Notes under the pieces: generated by a model
Databases searched by the model: none
The model's input: the letters and a program-made list of their open reading frames with translations, nothing else
Told to the model about the DNA's origin: nothing
Translations under genes and position numbers: made by a program
NCBI GenBank assembly: GCA_023376005.1
Contig: CM042139.1
Location: 133,030,099-133,094,098 of the forward strand
Source: Doryteuthis pealeii
Lineage: Eukaryota; Mollusca; Cephalopoda; Myopsida; Loliginidae
Length of the DNA: 64,000 nt
Reading direction: 5' to 3'
Shown: positions 1 to 9,479 of the stretch, in pieces
How the letters are laid out: the number at the start of each line of letters is the position of its first letter
How positions within the stretch are numbered: position 1 is the stretch's first letter

Positions 1-246
1 TATGGAGATTCTTAAATTTTTGCCTGCCAAATTTCCCCCACGGCTGTACCAATTTTTTCTTACCTGTATGATGGGATATTTCAAAGTTCACTATCTGTTC
101 AACTCAGAACTCATTATATTCAAATAAAGTCCTATTATTATTGTAATCTGAGTCCTTCTGCTCAATTATGATGGATTAACTATCAGTTTTTGTACACTGT
201 TTGGTGGGTTGCTTTGAGCGGCTTACGGTAGAGTAAGAGTTATAAA
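1..246. mobile_element. Partial copy of a MITE-like interspersed repeat
   Basis: Most of this stretch aligns by eye with 32792-33040: the shared landmarks include 'gatgggatatttcaaagt', 'ctcagaactcatt', 'tgctcaatta' and 'atcagtttttg'. The better copy has inverted ends reading CTCTTTG-C/T-CTAC beside TTAA, which suggests a cut-and-paste MITE. Here the ends are eroded ('ttttgcctgcc' at the left, 'agagtaagagtta' at the right). No coding capacity. Confidence 0.6.
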
Positions 247-665
247 GGGACTGTAGCAAATTTTTCCACTGAAAATCAAATAAAAAAATTTTACCGGTGA
301 AAATGAGTTATAACTTTTGTAGATTTTGTCAATTGTATCAATACTTTGTTTTTGAAGAATTAATTGTTAATTCTACAAATATTCTTGAGGCTATTTTTAG
401 GCTGCAGGTGAGAGCACTTTCCTGTGGAGATCCCGTGTGGCATAAAGTTTTAACCGTGTTGTGTAGTATCCTATAATGCTTTTCCGTTGATTAGCCGACT
501 GAATCCACGTGGACACGAAAAGTCTATAAATTTAACTTGTGACCCCCAGCATACCTTATATACCAAAAAGTATCCCAACAAATTCATCATGACTTTACAT
601 TTTATAGGATTGTAAACAGGTTCAACCTGATTTTTTATGCGATATAAATAGAATTTTTTCCTATA
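247..665. other. AT-rich intergenic sequence, nothing recognised
   Basis: I see no open frame, repeat family or RNA-like fold here. It ends in the TA dinucleotide (666-667) used as the target site of the mariner element that follows. Confidence 0.5.
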
Positions 666-667
666 TA

Positions 668-1908
668 CGAGGGGTGTATGAAAAGATTTTTGAACATTTA
701 TTTTTTAACATAGTCCTCCTCAAGGGCTGAACACTTGCTCCAACGGTGCAAAAGCGCATTTATCCCAGTGTAGAAGAACTCTTTTATTTGGGACTCAAGA
801 AACCCCTCGACTGCAGCAATGATGTCATCATCACTGGCAAAATGGCGACCAGCCAAAGCTTTTTTCATCTGGGGGGAAAAATGGAAGTCGTAGGGGGGCA
901 GGTCTAGAGAATAAGGTGGATCGGGAACAAGTTCGAATCCACAATCGGGAATTGTTGCCATGGCAACCAGTGTGTTGTGGGGTGGTGTATTGTCTTGGTG
1001 GAAGAGGACTCCTTTTGTGAGCATTCCTGGCCTTTTATCATTGATTACTTCCCGTAAGCGTTTCGGTTGTCTAGAATAATGCTGTCCAGTCACCGTGTGG
1101 CTCTTCTGAAGGTATTCGATCAATATGACACACTGGGAATCCTAGAAATCAGAGGTCATGACTTTGCCAGCTGAAGGAATGACCTTGGCCGTCTTTGGTG
1201 TAGGAGATGATGTGTGCTTCCACTGCTTTGATTGTTCTTTGGTTTCGGGTTGGTAGTGATGAACCCAGGTTTCATCCATAGTGATGAATCGAGCAAGGAT
1301 ATTGTCTTAATCAGCTTCAAACAGTTCAATATTGCCCTTGAACACAGTGCACCTGGTGCGTTTCTATTCAGGTATCAAAAGACGAGGGACCCACCTTGCA
1401 GAAACCTTTGAGAATCCCAGTTCTTGAGTCAAAGATTTGTTTGCTCGCTCAATTGATATCCCAAGTGTCTCTGCTATCTGACGTCATGATATCCGACCAA
1501 CTTGCATAACCATCTGTAGAGCAAGGTCAAATTTATCCTTGATTGTTGCTGTTGGAGGTCGTCCTGGCCTTGAGTTGTCTTCAACACTGTCTCTGCCATG
1601 CTCGAAATCTCTGATCCAACGTGTGACTGTCGCATATGAAGTGACACTCTCGGCTAATGTTCTCAACATGTCACCATGAATTTCTGAGGCAGTCATGCCT
1701 TTCAAATGCATGTACTTAATGATTGCATGAATTTCTGTTTTCTCCCTTTTTCACTGAATCCTTGACCTGAAAAAAAATAATAAACATGTTAGAATCTCAA
1801 AATTTGGCAGGAATACTTACAAAATGTTGTACTTTCAAAACATCATAGATTTGACCATTCATCAACGCTTCTTATACACGATGCTTAAAACTTATCATAC
1901 ACTTCACG
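668..1908 (-). mobile_element. Mariner (DD34D) transposon, complete length, inactivated
   Basis: A 1241 bp element bounded by TA dinucleotides at 666-667 and 1909-1910, as expected for Tc1/mariner target duplication. The terminal inverted repeats are cgaggggtgtatgaaaag (668-685) and, read inward on the other strand, cgtgaagtgtatgataag (1908-1891), matching at 14 of 18 positions. The interior is one minus-strand transposase frame. Length and layout are normal for a mariner. The left flank is plain AT-rich DNA and the right flank is a tRNA-SINE that starts within a few bases of the target site. Confidence 0.88.
698..1741 (-). pseudogene. Mariner transposase pseudogene
   Basis: Cut-and-paste transposase that in a live element binds the terminal repeats and cleaves DNA. 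One minus-strand frame runs through the whole element. The N-terminal helix-turn-helix part (about 1711-1487) reads MTASEIHGD, SYATVTRWIRDFEHGR and SRPGRPPTATI. The first catalytic Asp lies in ITMDETWVHHY (about 1285-1253). The second is in FHQDNTPPHN and the third in PYSLDLPPYDFHFSP, with exactly 34 residues between them, the mariner DD34D spacing. It ends EEDYVKK at 698. The frame is broken by four in-frame stops, at 1484-1486, 1364-1366, 1307-1309 and 1142-1144, without obvious frameshifts. At least the first could be a CGA-to-TGA change. The catalytic triad survives but the gene cannot make full-length protein. Confidence 0.9.
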
Positions 1909-1915
1909 TATATGT

Positions 1916-2165
1916 ATTTACCAACCCTCCAAACGAGCAGGTTGTGACACATGGTCAATTTTTAAGCAGAATTTAACAGGTTTGAATTCAGAGTTTTCCG
2001 TCTCCAAGACCAGTTGTCTAACCAAGATTAAAGTGCCCAATCTATCCTACTAATCGCCCATAGCTAAAGGAAGAATAATTGGATGTTTACCCTTCCCAAA
2101 GATATTAGCGTTATGCGAATTTCGACCAGACTCGTCCAGAATTTGAACTCGTGTCACCATATTAT
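1916..2165 (-). mobile_element. tRNA-derived SINE, family I (~250-280 bp)
   Basis: On the minus strand this has a tRNA-like head (a degraded B-box, 'gagttcaaattc', near 2140) followed by the family body ('ctatgggc', 'ggttagacaactgg', 'gacacaagg'-like tail) and ends in 'ggttggtaaata'. The same body recurs at 6549-6833, 7516-7712, 16425-16706, 33336-33632 and 35332-35577. Pol III transcription from the internal promoter is the expected mode for this class. Confidence 0.7.
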
Positions 2166-3184
2166 TTTCAAAGGAAGATAACTATTACACGACGGGTAAC
2201 TCCTTTTTTCCAATATATTGTGTTTTTTGTGTCAAAACATCCAGATGGGCTGGGCAAAAATGAACCCCAATAAAAGAAACAGCAGGTTTCTTGATTCACC
2301 CTCTCTTTTGATTTCTGTGGTACGAAGTACATTTGTTCGTGTGCATGAAGAGTGAGTGAATGATTCCAGGAAGTGCTGATTCTTACTAGAACGACGGAAC
2401 TACTCCGCACGTTGTGTTCGTAAATCGATTTCCACGTATTTCCACGGCCTCAGAAACTGAACGGGGCGAATAAAGCAACAGAAGTCCTAACACTTGAGGC
2501 GAGTTGTATTTTTTGTGCTCCCCCGACCAACGATTAGCAATCACCGATATTTTGCTACATAATAAATAGGCATATCCTATTATTTTTGTAATGAGTGGTT
2601 TGTGTGATAGAAGGTAAGTGGCCGTATAGCTGCTTTTAGTGGGGCGCTGTTTCCAGACATCTCTTGCAATCATCTCTTATTAATTGAAATGTACATTTTC
2701 TTTAAAATGGCAAATCAAGAAATATACCCGAAAGGTGCATCTTATCAGCAACAGTGATGCTCTCCAATGATCAGAAGGAAATTCGGGTCTCAAAACATCG
2801 TACACCTTCACCTATGTATCCCAGTTACAGTCGATCAAGCATAATATTGTGGTCAGTTTACGATATCTTAAATAGCAAACAAAACTATTATGGACGACCT
2901 TGAGACGTTTTTTTTTATAATAAGTAGAGCCAGCGAGACCTCGTTTACGAGCTTTCTCTTTCCCATAAGAAAAAAGGATTCCATGTAATGAGTGTCACAA
3001 AACAGATACGATAACACATCAACTTGGACTTACTTCCTGTTAAAGAAAATGTGACAATTACATTTTTATCGCAAGTTGAAGGGGATAGGATTCCCATAAT
3101 ATCGCAGAACGGATATTTTCCTCATGCTTCATTTCCAAGGAACTTTAATTAAAAGTACATTTTATTTTTTCAACACTTTTTAAG

Positions 3185-3185
<1 letters not shown>
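2166..3185. other. Intergenic sequence, nothing recognised
   Basis: About 1 kb of AT-rich DNA. Two short minus-strand open frames (80 and 95 codons) overlap here but show no family motif and no coding character, so I do not call them genes. Confidence 0.4.

Positions 3186-3254
<69 letters not shown>
3186..3254. repeat. (TA)n-(GA)n microsatellite
   Basis: A run of TA (3186-3229) passes directly into a run of AG (3229-3254). Confidence 0.97.
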
Positions 3255-3525
3255 GGGGAGGAGATGGAGATAAGGGTTATTATATATAAGTTAAGTTAAC
3301 GTTGACATAGAATCAACGGCGCTTGTTTACTAACAGTTCCTCGTCTATGCGATTTTCAAACCAACTGATTATCGGGTGGCTTGTAAAGAAAATTGATTCT
3401 CTCAATTATATGTGTTACTTGGTCTGATGATCACATAGGAAAGAAACTGACAGTCACCAAAGGTTGGTGATTCTATGTCTAAGTTATCTTAACTTATACA
3501 AGTTTATTCTCTGTATTGACTTTTA

Positions 3526-3715
3526 CGAGGGTTATCCCCAAAATAAGTTCTCCAAAGCGGTGGGGACTCAAGGAAACCGTTCGTGCGGCTATTGTCAATA
3601 CTTGCCACGCTCAGTTTTGATTTGGCAGTCGATTCTGATGGAGCTTCAGATTGACGCTACTGCTAAGTGTGAAGTTCTCGCAGTTATTCAGTTTTAGAAC
3701 ACAAAAAGGCATTAA
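3526..3715 (+). mobile_element. Mariner 5' end fragment (second mariner family)
   Basis: Follows a TA (3524-3525) and begins cgagggttatccccaaaa, a terminal repeat unlike that of the element at 668. About 130 bp in, a frame starts MELQIDATAKCEVLAVIQF and then hits a stop. This matches the usual N-terminus of one mariner group (…D/APAKCEVRAVIRFL…). The catalytic domain is absent, so this is a 5' remnant. Family assignment rests on about 20 residues plus the terminal repeat. Confidence 0.6.
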
Positions 3716-5017
3716 ACCGGATCTATCTATCAAGTTTCTTAGCTATTAGTTTGTTTATCTACTTAATTACTTATTTCATGCCTTCCTGGGGAGTTCTTTC
3801 GTTACACATGTATGAAAGGGGTTAATGGGCCGTCTATTAAAACTTAATTACTGGGATATGAGATTCTAGTTCAAATCATGGCGGAAGTTCATCTTTTATT
3901 ATTATTTCAATCTGTTTACTTTAAAATTGAAATTTATGATAAAACAAAAATAAAACAAAGAAATAACACGCGAAAATTTAATAATGTCGCCATTGTCACA
4001 GAATAATTGATTTTACAAAAATTGGCAGATCACCATTCTTTTTAGAATTGCTGACAAAACGATTTTCCTCTACTTCATAAGTTTTGGGTAATGAACCGTG
4101 ATAAAATGTTCTTTGAATTATAACAAACAACTTTAATTAAGATATCTCCTCAATCGGGAGTCTGGAATGAAATGAAACGAAAAAGGAATTCTAGAAGATT
4201 AATAGTTCTAAAATTCCCTAAGAAAGCTTCGGCGAGGGTGTAGAAGAGGTAGAGAATGATATCGACATCTGGAATCAAACAAAACAGTCGTTTCTAAAAG
4301 AACTGGCCGGTATCGCCTGCTCCTCCACTGCATCGAAGGCGGGGGAAAGATCTAAAGGAGATGGTGTGAAAGAAAAAAGTATTAAAGCATTGACAGGATG
4401 GCATCAGCATCAAAGAAACAATTTTTAATTTAGAAAATCTATATGAAAAATGTCAGGAAGGCAAATCTCTTACAAAGAATAAAATTAATAGAGTTATACG
4501 AGGAAGCAGAACAGCGGATTATAGATGAAAGCAGGACATTTTGAAAATATCAGGACCTCACCTGGGAAGTAAGAAAATTGTGAAGTGTGAAAATTAGGCC
4601 TCTACCTCTAACAATAGATTTATGTAAAAAAAAAACCAACTTGGGAATTGAGACTAACGCAATAAGAAAATTAAAGAATAGGTAAATTAAACACTATATA
4701 AGTCCAGCTGCAGCTCACAGTGAAACATGGGAGGTATTCTGTTATGGTAGGTGGTGCTAAAGTAGACCAGACCTCAAGAGCAGTGAGAACATTCAAGGAA
4801 ACAGTGAGCAAAAGTGGGTGGTTAAAAAGCTACAGATTCCTTTCAGAATTAAGGAAGCGTTTTTTTCTTCCTATAATATAGTCACCAATAACTACTATGT
4901 CGATGATAGGTAATCATTGGATGAGGTGGAAAAACACAAAAACTCAACTCAAGCGTTAGGATCTGCGTTACTTAATAGATTTGATTGGTTTCTTTTTAAT
5001 GGCATACCAACATTCAT
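3716..5017. other. Intergenic sequence, nothing recognised
   Basis: Mostly AT-rich. 4190-4860 is somewhat richer in GC and purines on the plus strand and may be an old coding relic, but stops occur in all frames and I recognise no domain. Confidence 0.4.
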
Positions 5018-5215
5018 AGGTTATTAAAAGCCGGGTCAGCATTGTTGAAGAACTGTAGGGGTACTATTTAACCCATAGGTGGGGGAAGAGGAGGTTCATA
5101 ACTTTCCTAATGGTATTAGTCCAAAGGTGAACATAATAGTGCGACTGGAGTTCGAACATGCTTACTAAGAATTCGCAGTCCAGCACGATAGCCACTACGC
5201 CACAAAGACACCCCC
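5018..5215 (-). mobile_element. SINE-like repeat, family V
   Basis: Shares with 14120-14250, 36265-36445, 56565-56790 and 63280-63508 the blocks 'gacyggagttcgaac' (B-box-like) and 'tttcctaatggtattagt', and a tail near 'gggt…atttaa'. Oriented minus, judged by the B-box-like motif near 5143-5158. Confidence 0.6.
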
Positions 5216-5478
5216 ATTAATAGATTCTAAATTGTCTTTAGTTATTTAGTCTAAAAGACAAAAAACATTCTGACTTTCCAATACATTATTTGGCAGAATA
5301 TTCAGTAAATAACCTTTGCCTGTGCAAATAAATTCGGGGTATATTTTAGTTACCCTGGCACTCCACTAGCTTCGAACGACCATCACTCCAAGTAGCACTT
5401 CATACTATAACAGAATAACAACAATGTTTCACTGTTGGCTGCAATCTTTTGATGTCGAACTCTTAATTTACATTTGTC

Positions 5479-5480
<2 letters not shown>

Positions 5481-5564
<84 letters not shown>
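5481..5564. repeat. (TA)n-(TG)n microsatellite
   Basis: TA run 5481-5528 continuing as TG to 5564. The apparent protein frames across it are low-complexity translations. Confidence 0.97.
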
Positions 5565-5566
<2 letters not shown>

Positions 5567-5611
5567 CCATATTGCAGGAAGGGTTCCTTTCAATATTCTC
5601 AATTGTTAGAA

Positions 5612-5905
5612 TGATAAAAAATGTCCTTATTTATGGAAGATGGGACTCCTTGCCACACTTCTAAAAAAAACACATAATTGGTTCTATCAAAATGGGATTA
5701 AAAACACGTTCATGGTGAACTCCGTAGCCAGATATGAACCCTATCGAACACATCTGGGCCATAATAGATTAAAAACTTCGGAAAAAAGAATCAGAAACCA
5801 TCTTCAAAGGCAGAACTTTTAAGAGTACTGTGTGAAACATGAAAATAAATACCTCAATATAAAGTTCGTGAACTGATCACCAGCATATCTAAAATGGTCA
5901 TTGCA
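5612..5905 (+). pseudogene. Tc1-like transposase C-terminal fragment
   Basis: Read in pieced-together frames, the plus strand gives MEDGTPCHTSKKTHNW, then FYQNGIKN, then a stretch equivalent to the family's 'NSPDMNPIEHIW' (here degraded to NSVARYEPYRTHLGH), then RIRNHLQR. This order is the C-terminal half of a Tc1-type DDE transposase, including the second and third acidic regions. The N-terminal DNA-binding half is missing because the TA/TG satellite lies immediately upstream. Frameshifts and a stop near 5820 make it non-functional. Confidence 0.65.
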
Positions 5906-5928
5906 TTTTTTTTAAAAACGCAAAGGGA

Positions 5929-6225
5929 ATGTCAACTAATATATATACAACGGCAACTTTGTCACGCTGGTTAACACTACATTTAACTGGTACAAGCTCC
6001 ACCAGGAAACACTTAAAATCACATTCATGCCTCCCCTCTAATTACCGGAAAATTCTAACTGAAAATACACATACTCCACAAAGAAAAAAAAAACTTCAAA
6101 TACTCGAAGCCCTATACATTAAACAAAGAAAAAAACACCTTAAACAAGATCAACTTCGAAACCAGTCAACATATTCTCAAATGCCTATAATTTCCCGCCA
6201 TTTTTTCTCCCACCATTCCCCATAA
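5929..6225 (+). pseudogene. 98-codon open frame, possible retroelement C-terminus
   Basis: An intact frame from ATG to stop. The segment KKKLQILEALYIKQRKKH (about residues 53-70) resembles the C-terminal helix of GIY-YIG-bearing retroelement proteins, which often read '…ILEALyI…P.LN'. No upstream YIG core is visible. It could equally be a chance frame. No function is assigned. Confidence 0.3.
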
Positions 6226-6494
6226 CATTTTTATAAACTTGTGACCTCGTCCACCTACTTATTACGACTGCTACTGTTTATTTAAAAAGAAACATGGAAC
6301 CATCTCACCACTTCACGCCTGGTGATGGCACTAAGTAGTGAAGAGTGTGCTCGTGTAAGAACCTTTGATGGATTCATACACCAAATTCATCCTGATATAA
6401 AAAGGATGGCAGACAATAGAAAAAACTCGTCAGACAAGAATTGTCCGTCGAGTTCAACAAAACATGCATAAAAGAAAAAAATGCTACCAAAATA

Positions 6495-6496
<2 letters not shown>

Positions 6497-6547
<51 letters not shown>
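6497..6547. repeat. (TA)n microsatellite
   Basis: Uninterrupted TA run immediately 5' of a family I SINE. Confidence 0.97.
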
Positions 6548-6548
<1 letters not shown>

Positions 6549-6549
<1 letters not shown>

Positions 6550-6830
6550 AGGCACATTGTGTAATGAGTAGAGTCGTCGGAAATGGACTCGTCAGCCCGA
6601 GTTCAATTTCTGGACATGGCTGTTTGCATTTCACATACCACTAATACCCTTCAGAAAGTATGCATCCATCTACTCTCCCTCCAGCTATGGGGAAATACTA
6701 GGGCAGTCTGGGCTCTTTAACCGTGGCTAGGTGTTCAGTCTATCAGAAGGAAAATTCTGAATCCAAACCTGGTAAACTCCGATTAATAAATTGACCTTGT
6801 GTCACATCCTACTCGAGCGGAGGGGTTTGT

Positions 6831-6833
<3 letters not shown>
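6549..6833 (+). mobile_element. tRNA-derived SINE, family I, near full length
   Basis: Head: 'tgtgtaatgagtagagtc' (A-box-like) and 'cccgagttcaatttc' (B-box-like). Body: 'gcatttcacat', 'ccctccagctatgggg', 'ctggtaaactccg' and 'gaccttgtgtcacatcct'. Tail: 'aggggtttgttaaatata', running into a TA satellite. This is one of the best-preserved copies in the window. Confidence 0.75.
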
Positions 6834-6900
<67 letters not shown>

Positions 6901-6929
6901 AAAGATAGTTGGTTGCATTTTAGGTTGTT

Positions 6930-6966
<37 letters not shown>

Positions 6967-7005
6967 TAAATATATTTGGTTGCATTTTAGGTTGTATATA
7001 TATAA

Positions 7006-7062
<57 letters not shown>
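6834..7062. repeat. (TA)n satellite with an interspersed ~30 bp unit
   Basis: Three TA runs (6834-6897, 6931-6964, 7013-7062) separated by near-identical spacers containing 'ttggttgcattttaggttgt'. The spacer appears twice, so part of this is a tandem duplication rather than simple slippage. Confidence 0.9.
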
Positions 7063-7064
<2 letters not shown>

Positions 7065-7515
7065 GGTATGTGTATATACACTACTTTCCGTTGATCAACT
7101 GTATACATGCACTATTCCACAATGTCAAGTGTTAATAAATACCCGATAGTCATTTTGGTAAAAGCCCTTTTTCTCCAGACTAGCAAATTTTCTGCTGCCT
7201 TGGCCGTAAGCCATTTTTGAGTAATGATGAAATGGCGATAATTGTTCACATTCTTAATTATGGTCGAAAAACATTGCTAAAAGTTTTGCAACAGAACACT
7301 CCACGATCAATACATTTTTAAAACATGTTTATTTTCAGTACGCGTGCTGTCAAAAAAAAAAATACGATTATTCAAATCTAGCAAAGAGTTATTTTTTGCT
7401 ATTTATATTCCAAAACATTGGGGGTAGAATCTTTTTTAAGTCAGGCAAATGAGAGAAAAAATGTCCCGGTAAAAAATCAGATTTAACCTTGATTTGTTCA
7501 AACCTTATACGTTAG
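7063..7515. other. Intergenic sequence, nothing recognised
   Basis: AT-rich with no open frame above 60 codons and no repeat I can place. Confidence 0.4.
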
Positions 7516-7712
7516 TGGTACTAATATCCTTGGGAAAGGTATGAATCCTATTCTCCCTCCAGCTATGGGTAAATAGCAGGGCAGACTGGGCTCTTTAACC
7601 ATGGCTAGGTAACCAGTTAGGAGAAGGAAAACTCTTAATTCAAACCTGTTGAACTCCGCTTAAGAAATTGACCTTGTGTCGTATCCTGCTCGTGCGGAGG
7701 AGTTGGTAAATA
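7516..7712 (+). mobile_element. tRNA-SINE family I, 5'-truncated
   Basis: Contains the body and tail ('actaatatccttgg', 'ccctccagctatggg', 'gaccttgtgtc', 'gaggagttggtaaatata') but lacks the tRNA-like head, as expected for a 5'-truncated retroposed copy. Confidence 0.7.
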
Positions 7713-8535
7713 TATATACGTTAGTGGTGCTGACGATGATAATTAAATTCTAAACAATATTACTAAACGTCAATAATTCATTCTCGTATTTATCATAAAA
7801 GTGTTCACCATTACACCTTAATTACTAACAATATATCGCTTCACATGCAATATTGATTAATTCGTCAAATTTCATAGTTTTTATAATGGTCATTACCACA
7901 AAATCGAATGTTTTCGTTTTCACATCTCTAATAATAAAAGCGAATATCAGTGAGTCAGTGTGTCACATTTTTTTTCAAATTTACTCATAGATGCTGTATT
8001 CCAATACATCATACCATATTGGAATTAGACCGACTCCGTGAGCAAATTAAAAACATTGTGGGCAGAATCAGGACCCGCAATCCTCAAATATCGTATTCCC
8101 AAGTTTTAATTACTGCGATTGTTTTTAAGAATTTTTTAAATTCTTTTATGTGCGATAACAATATAACTTGGAAATAAATTCAGTCATAGTTAAAAGTAAT
8201 TGCGAAATCCTTCGAAAGTCACCCATGGAATAGAAATAATTGCTTGTACGGAAAGTAAGGACTTACGTACATCAAGTGACAGAAGAATTATCTTTGAACT
8301 TGAATTTGAGGTAAGCTTATATATTAATGCAATCTTAAATGCAGCGATCAGTTTTGAATTCTTCTGAAGTTTATTCTTACCTTTCACAGCAGCATTCTTT
8401 GAGAAAAGAAATCTCTACCAACAGAGGACCAGATTGATCTTTTGTCATCCCAATCTACTGTCATAGTGTGTCTCGGCCTCCTGTCCTGTTTTAGCGTGAC
8501 AGTGTCAGGCGAATTAACAGCCAAAATTAGATATT
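7713..8535. other. AT-rich intergenic sequence
   Basis: No gene seen. 7926-7985 ('tctctaataataaaag…') looks somewhat like a Helitron 5' end but no matching 3' end was found. Confidence 0.35.
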
Positions 8536-8539
8536 TTCC

Positions 8540-8618
8540 GAGTCGTGTTTTTGTCACTTTTTTGTCGGCAAAATATCTATATTAATTTGCCGACAAAAAA
8601 GCGACAAAACCACGACTC
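8540..8618. repeat. Imperfect inverted repeat (33 bp arms)
   Basis: Arms 8540-8572 and 8586-8618 start gagtcgtg and end cacgactc and pair over 33 positions with 2 mismatches. The spacer is 13 nt of AT. A small foldback or MITE remnant is likely; a functional hairpin cannot be excluded. Confidence 0.85.
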
Positions 8619-8734
8619 AAATTGACTATTGTATGTGTTCCAGTATAACAGAAGAAATATATAAAATGATGAATATTGAAGAAAGAACTAAAATCATTTT
8701 GGGCGTAAAGTTGGCAGCAGGCTAAATTTTGATT

Positions 8735-8865
8735 GGTGGGCACCTCATGTGGTGTAATTGTTACGAAGCCATACTAGTAGAAAACTGTTACTGAGTTCGA
8801 TTCTCATTGGTTGCAACATATATTTAGCCTTGTGTCACAACTAAACTTAGTAAATGACTGAATAT
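8735..8865 (+). mobile_element. tRNA-SINE family II, degraded
   Basis: 'gtggtgtaattgttacgaag' (A-box region) and 'ctgagttcgattctca' (B-box region), followed by 'ccttgtgtcacaac'. This is the same monomer as at 30176, 27697 and 55645. Confidence 0.55.
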
Positions 8866-8876
8866 ATAAAGTAAAG

Positions 8877-9117
8877 TAAAGTCGTCGGGGCGGCTTAAAG
8901 TCGGTATGAGCGAATCAGCGAGGGAGTCTATCCCCTTTTCACTTGCGCTAGACCAAGGAGATTGTTTTTGCGTCTGAGGTGGAGCGCCACACCTACCGTC
9001 AGCTCCTTACTTTACCGCACAGATCCCTGTGCTACTCATAGGCTGAGTTGGCGAGGACCGGTATCGAACTAGGAACCTTGTGGTTTCTAGCCGAAAGCTC
9101 TACCGACTGAGCTAACT
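8877..9117 (-). mobile_element. tRNA-derived SINE, family III
   Basis: On the minus strand it begins 'gttagctcagtcggtagagc', a clean tRNA A-box, followed by 'ggttcctagttcgatacc', a clean B-box. The body contains 'ggtgtggcgctccacctc' and ends near 'ccccgacgac'. A second copy in the same orientation is at 22831-23067. The well-kept boxes suggest a fairly young family. Confidence 0.82.

Positions 9118-9119
<2 letters not shown>

Positions 9120-9172
<53 letters not shown>
9120..9172. repeat. (GT)n microsatellite
   Basis: GT run between the SINE and the inverted PLE fragment. It matches, in reverse orientation, the CA-rich tract at the downstream end of the PLE. Confidence 0.95.
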
Positions 9173-9175
<3 letters not shown>

Positions 9176-9478
9176 GTTGTATAGGTTGTGGGTTCTATGT
9201 AGTAGATCGTATTTGCTTATGGAATAATGTTATTGTGTGTGTGTGGTTATGTCCGATTTAATTCGCGTTTGTATTTATCTATGAAATGTTTTTCTTTAAT
9301 TTATACGTTATACGTGTGAGGGTTTTTGAATGTATAGGTTGTTCCTTCTATGATTATGTTGCATACCTCACATCTGTTTCCGCATTTTGAAACACCCTGT
9401 GTAGTTTGTATCCCAAATTTGGATTAAGTTAATATTTGTTTTCGATTTTTGACAGCCTCCTGCTTTTAATTATTTATT
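9173..9478 (-). mobile_element. Inverted 3' fragment of a Penelope-like element
   Basis: The reverse complement matches 10617-10694 and then 10905-11030 of the plus-strand PLE next door. Read on the minus strand it gives TQGVSKCGNRCEVCNII and then TYTFKNPHTYNV, a cysteine-rich linker (CxxxCxxC) of the kind that precedes the GIY-YIG core in PLE proteins. It then jumps to the extreme C-terminus (KHFIDKYKRELNRT) with the nuclease core deleted. The neighbouring PLE lacks this linker, so the two fragments are complementary deletions of related elements, placed head to head. Confidence 0.8.
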
Positions 9479-9479
9479 A

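Noticed and set aside
5424..5664. Overlapping Tyr-Ile and Cys-Val repeat frames
   Set aside because: Translations of (TA)n and (TG)n microsatellites; the same applies to similar frames at 6374, 11242, 12223, 17066, 19222, 34731, 57256, 58616 and 61681.
6575..6600. CUGACGA-type box on the minus strand
   Set aside because: It is part of the tRNA-like head of a family I SINE and lacks the GAA element.
7926..8170. Possible Helitron 5' end (tctctaataataaaag…)
   Set aside because: No CTRR 3' end with hairpin found nearby; similarity is to a common AT-rich motif only.
8880..9117. Functional tRNA gene on the minus strand
   Set aside because: A and B boxes are good but no full cloverleaf with a 7-bp acceptor stem is present, a SINE body follows, and a second copy exists.
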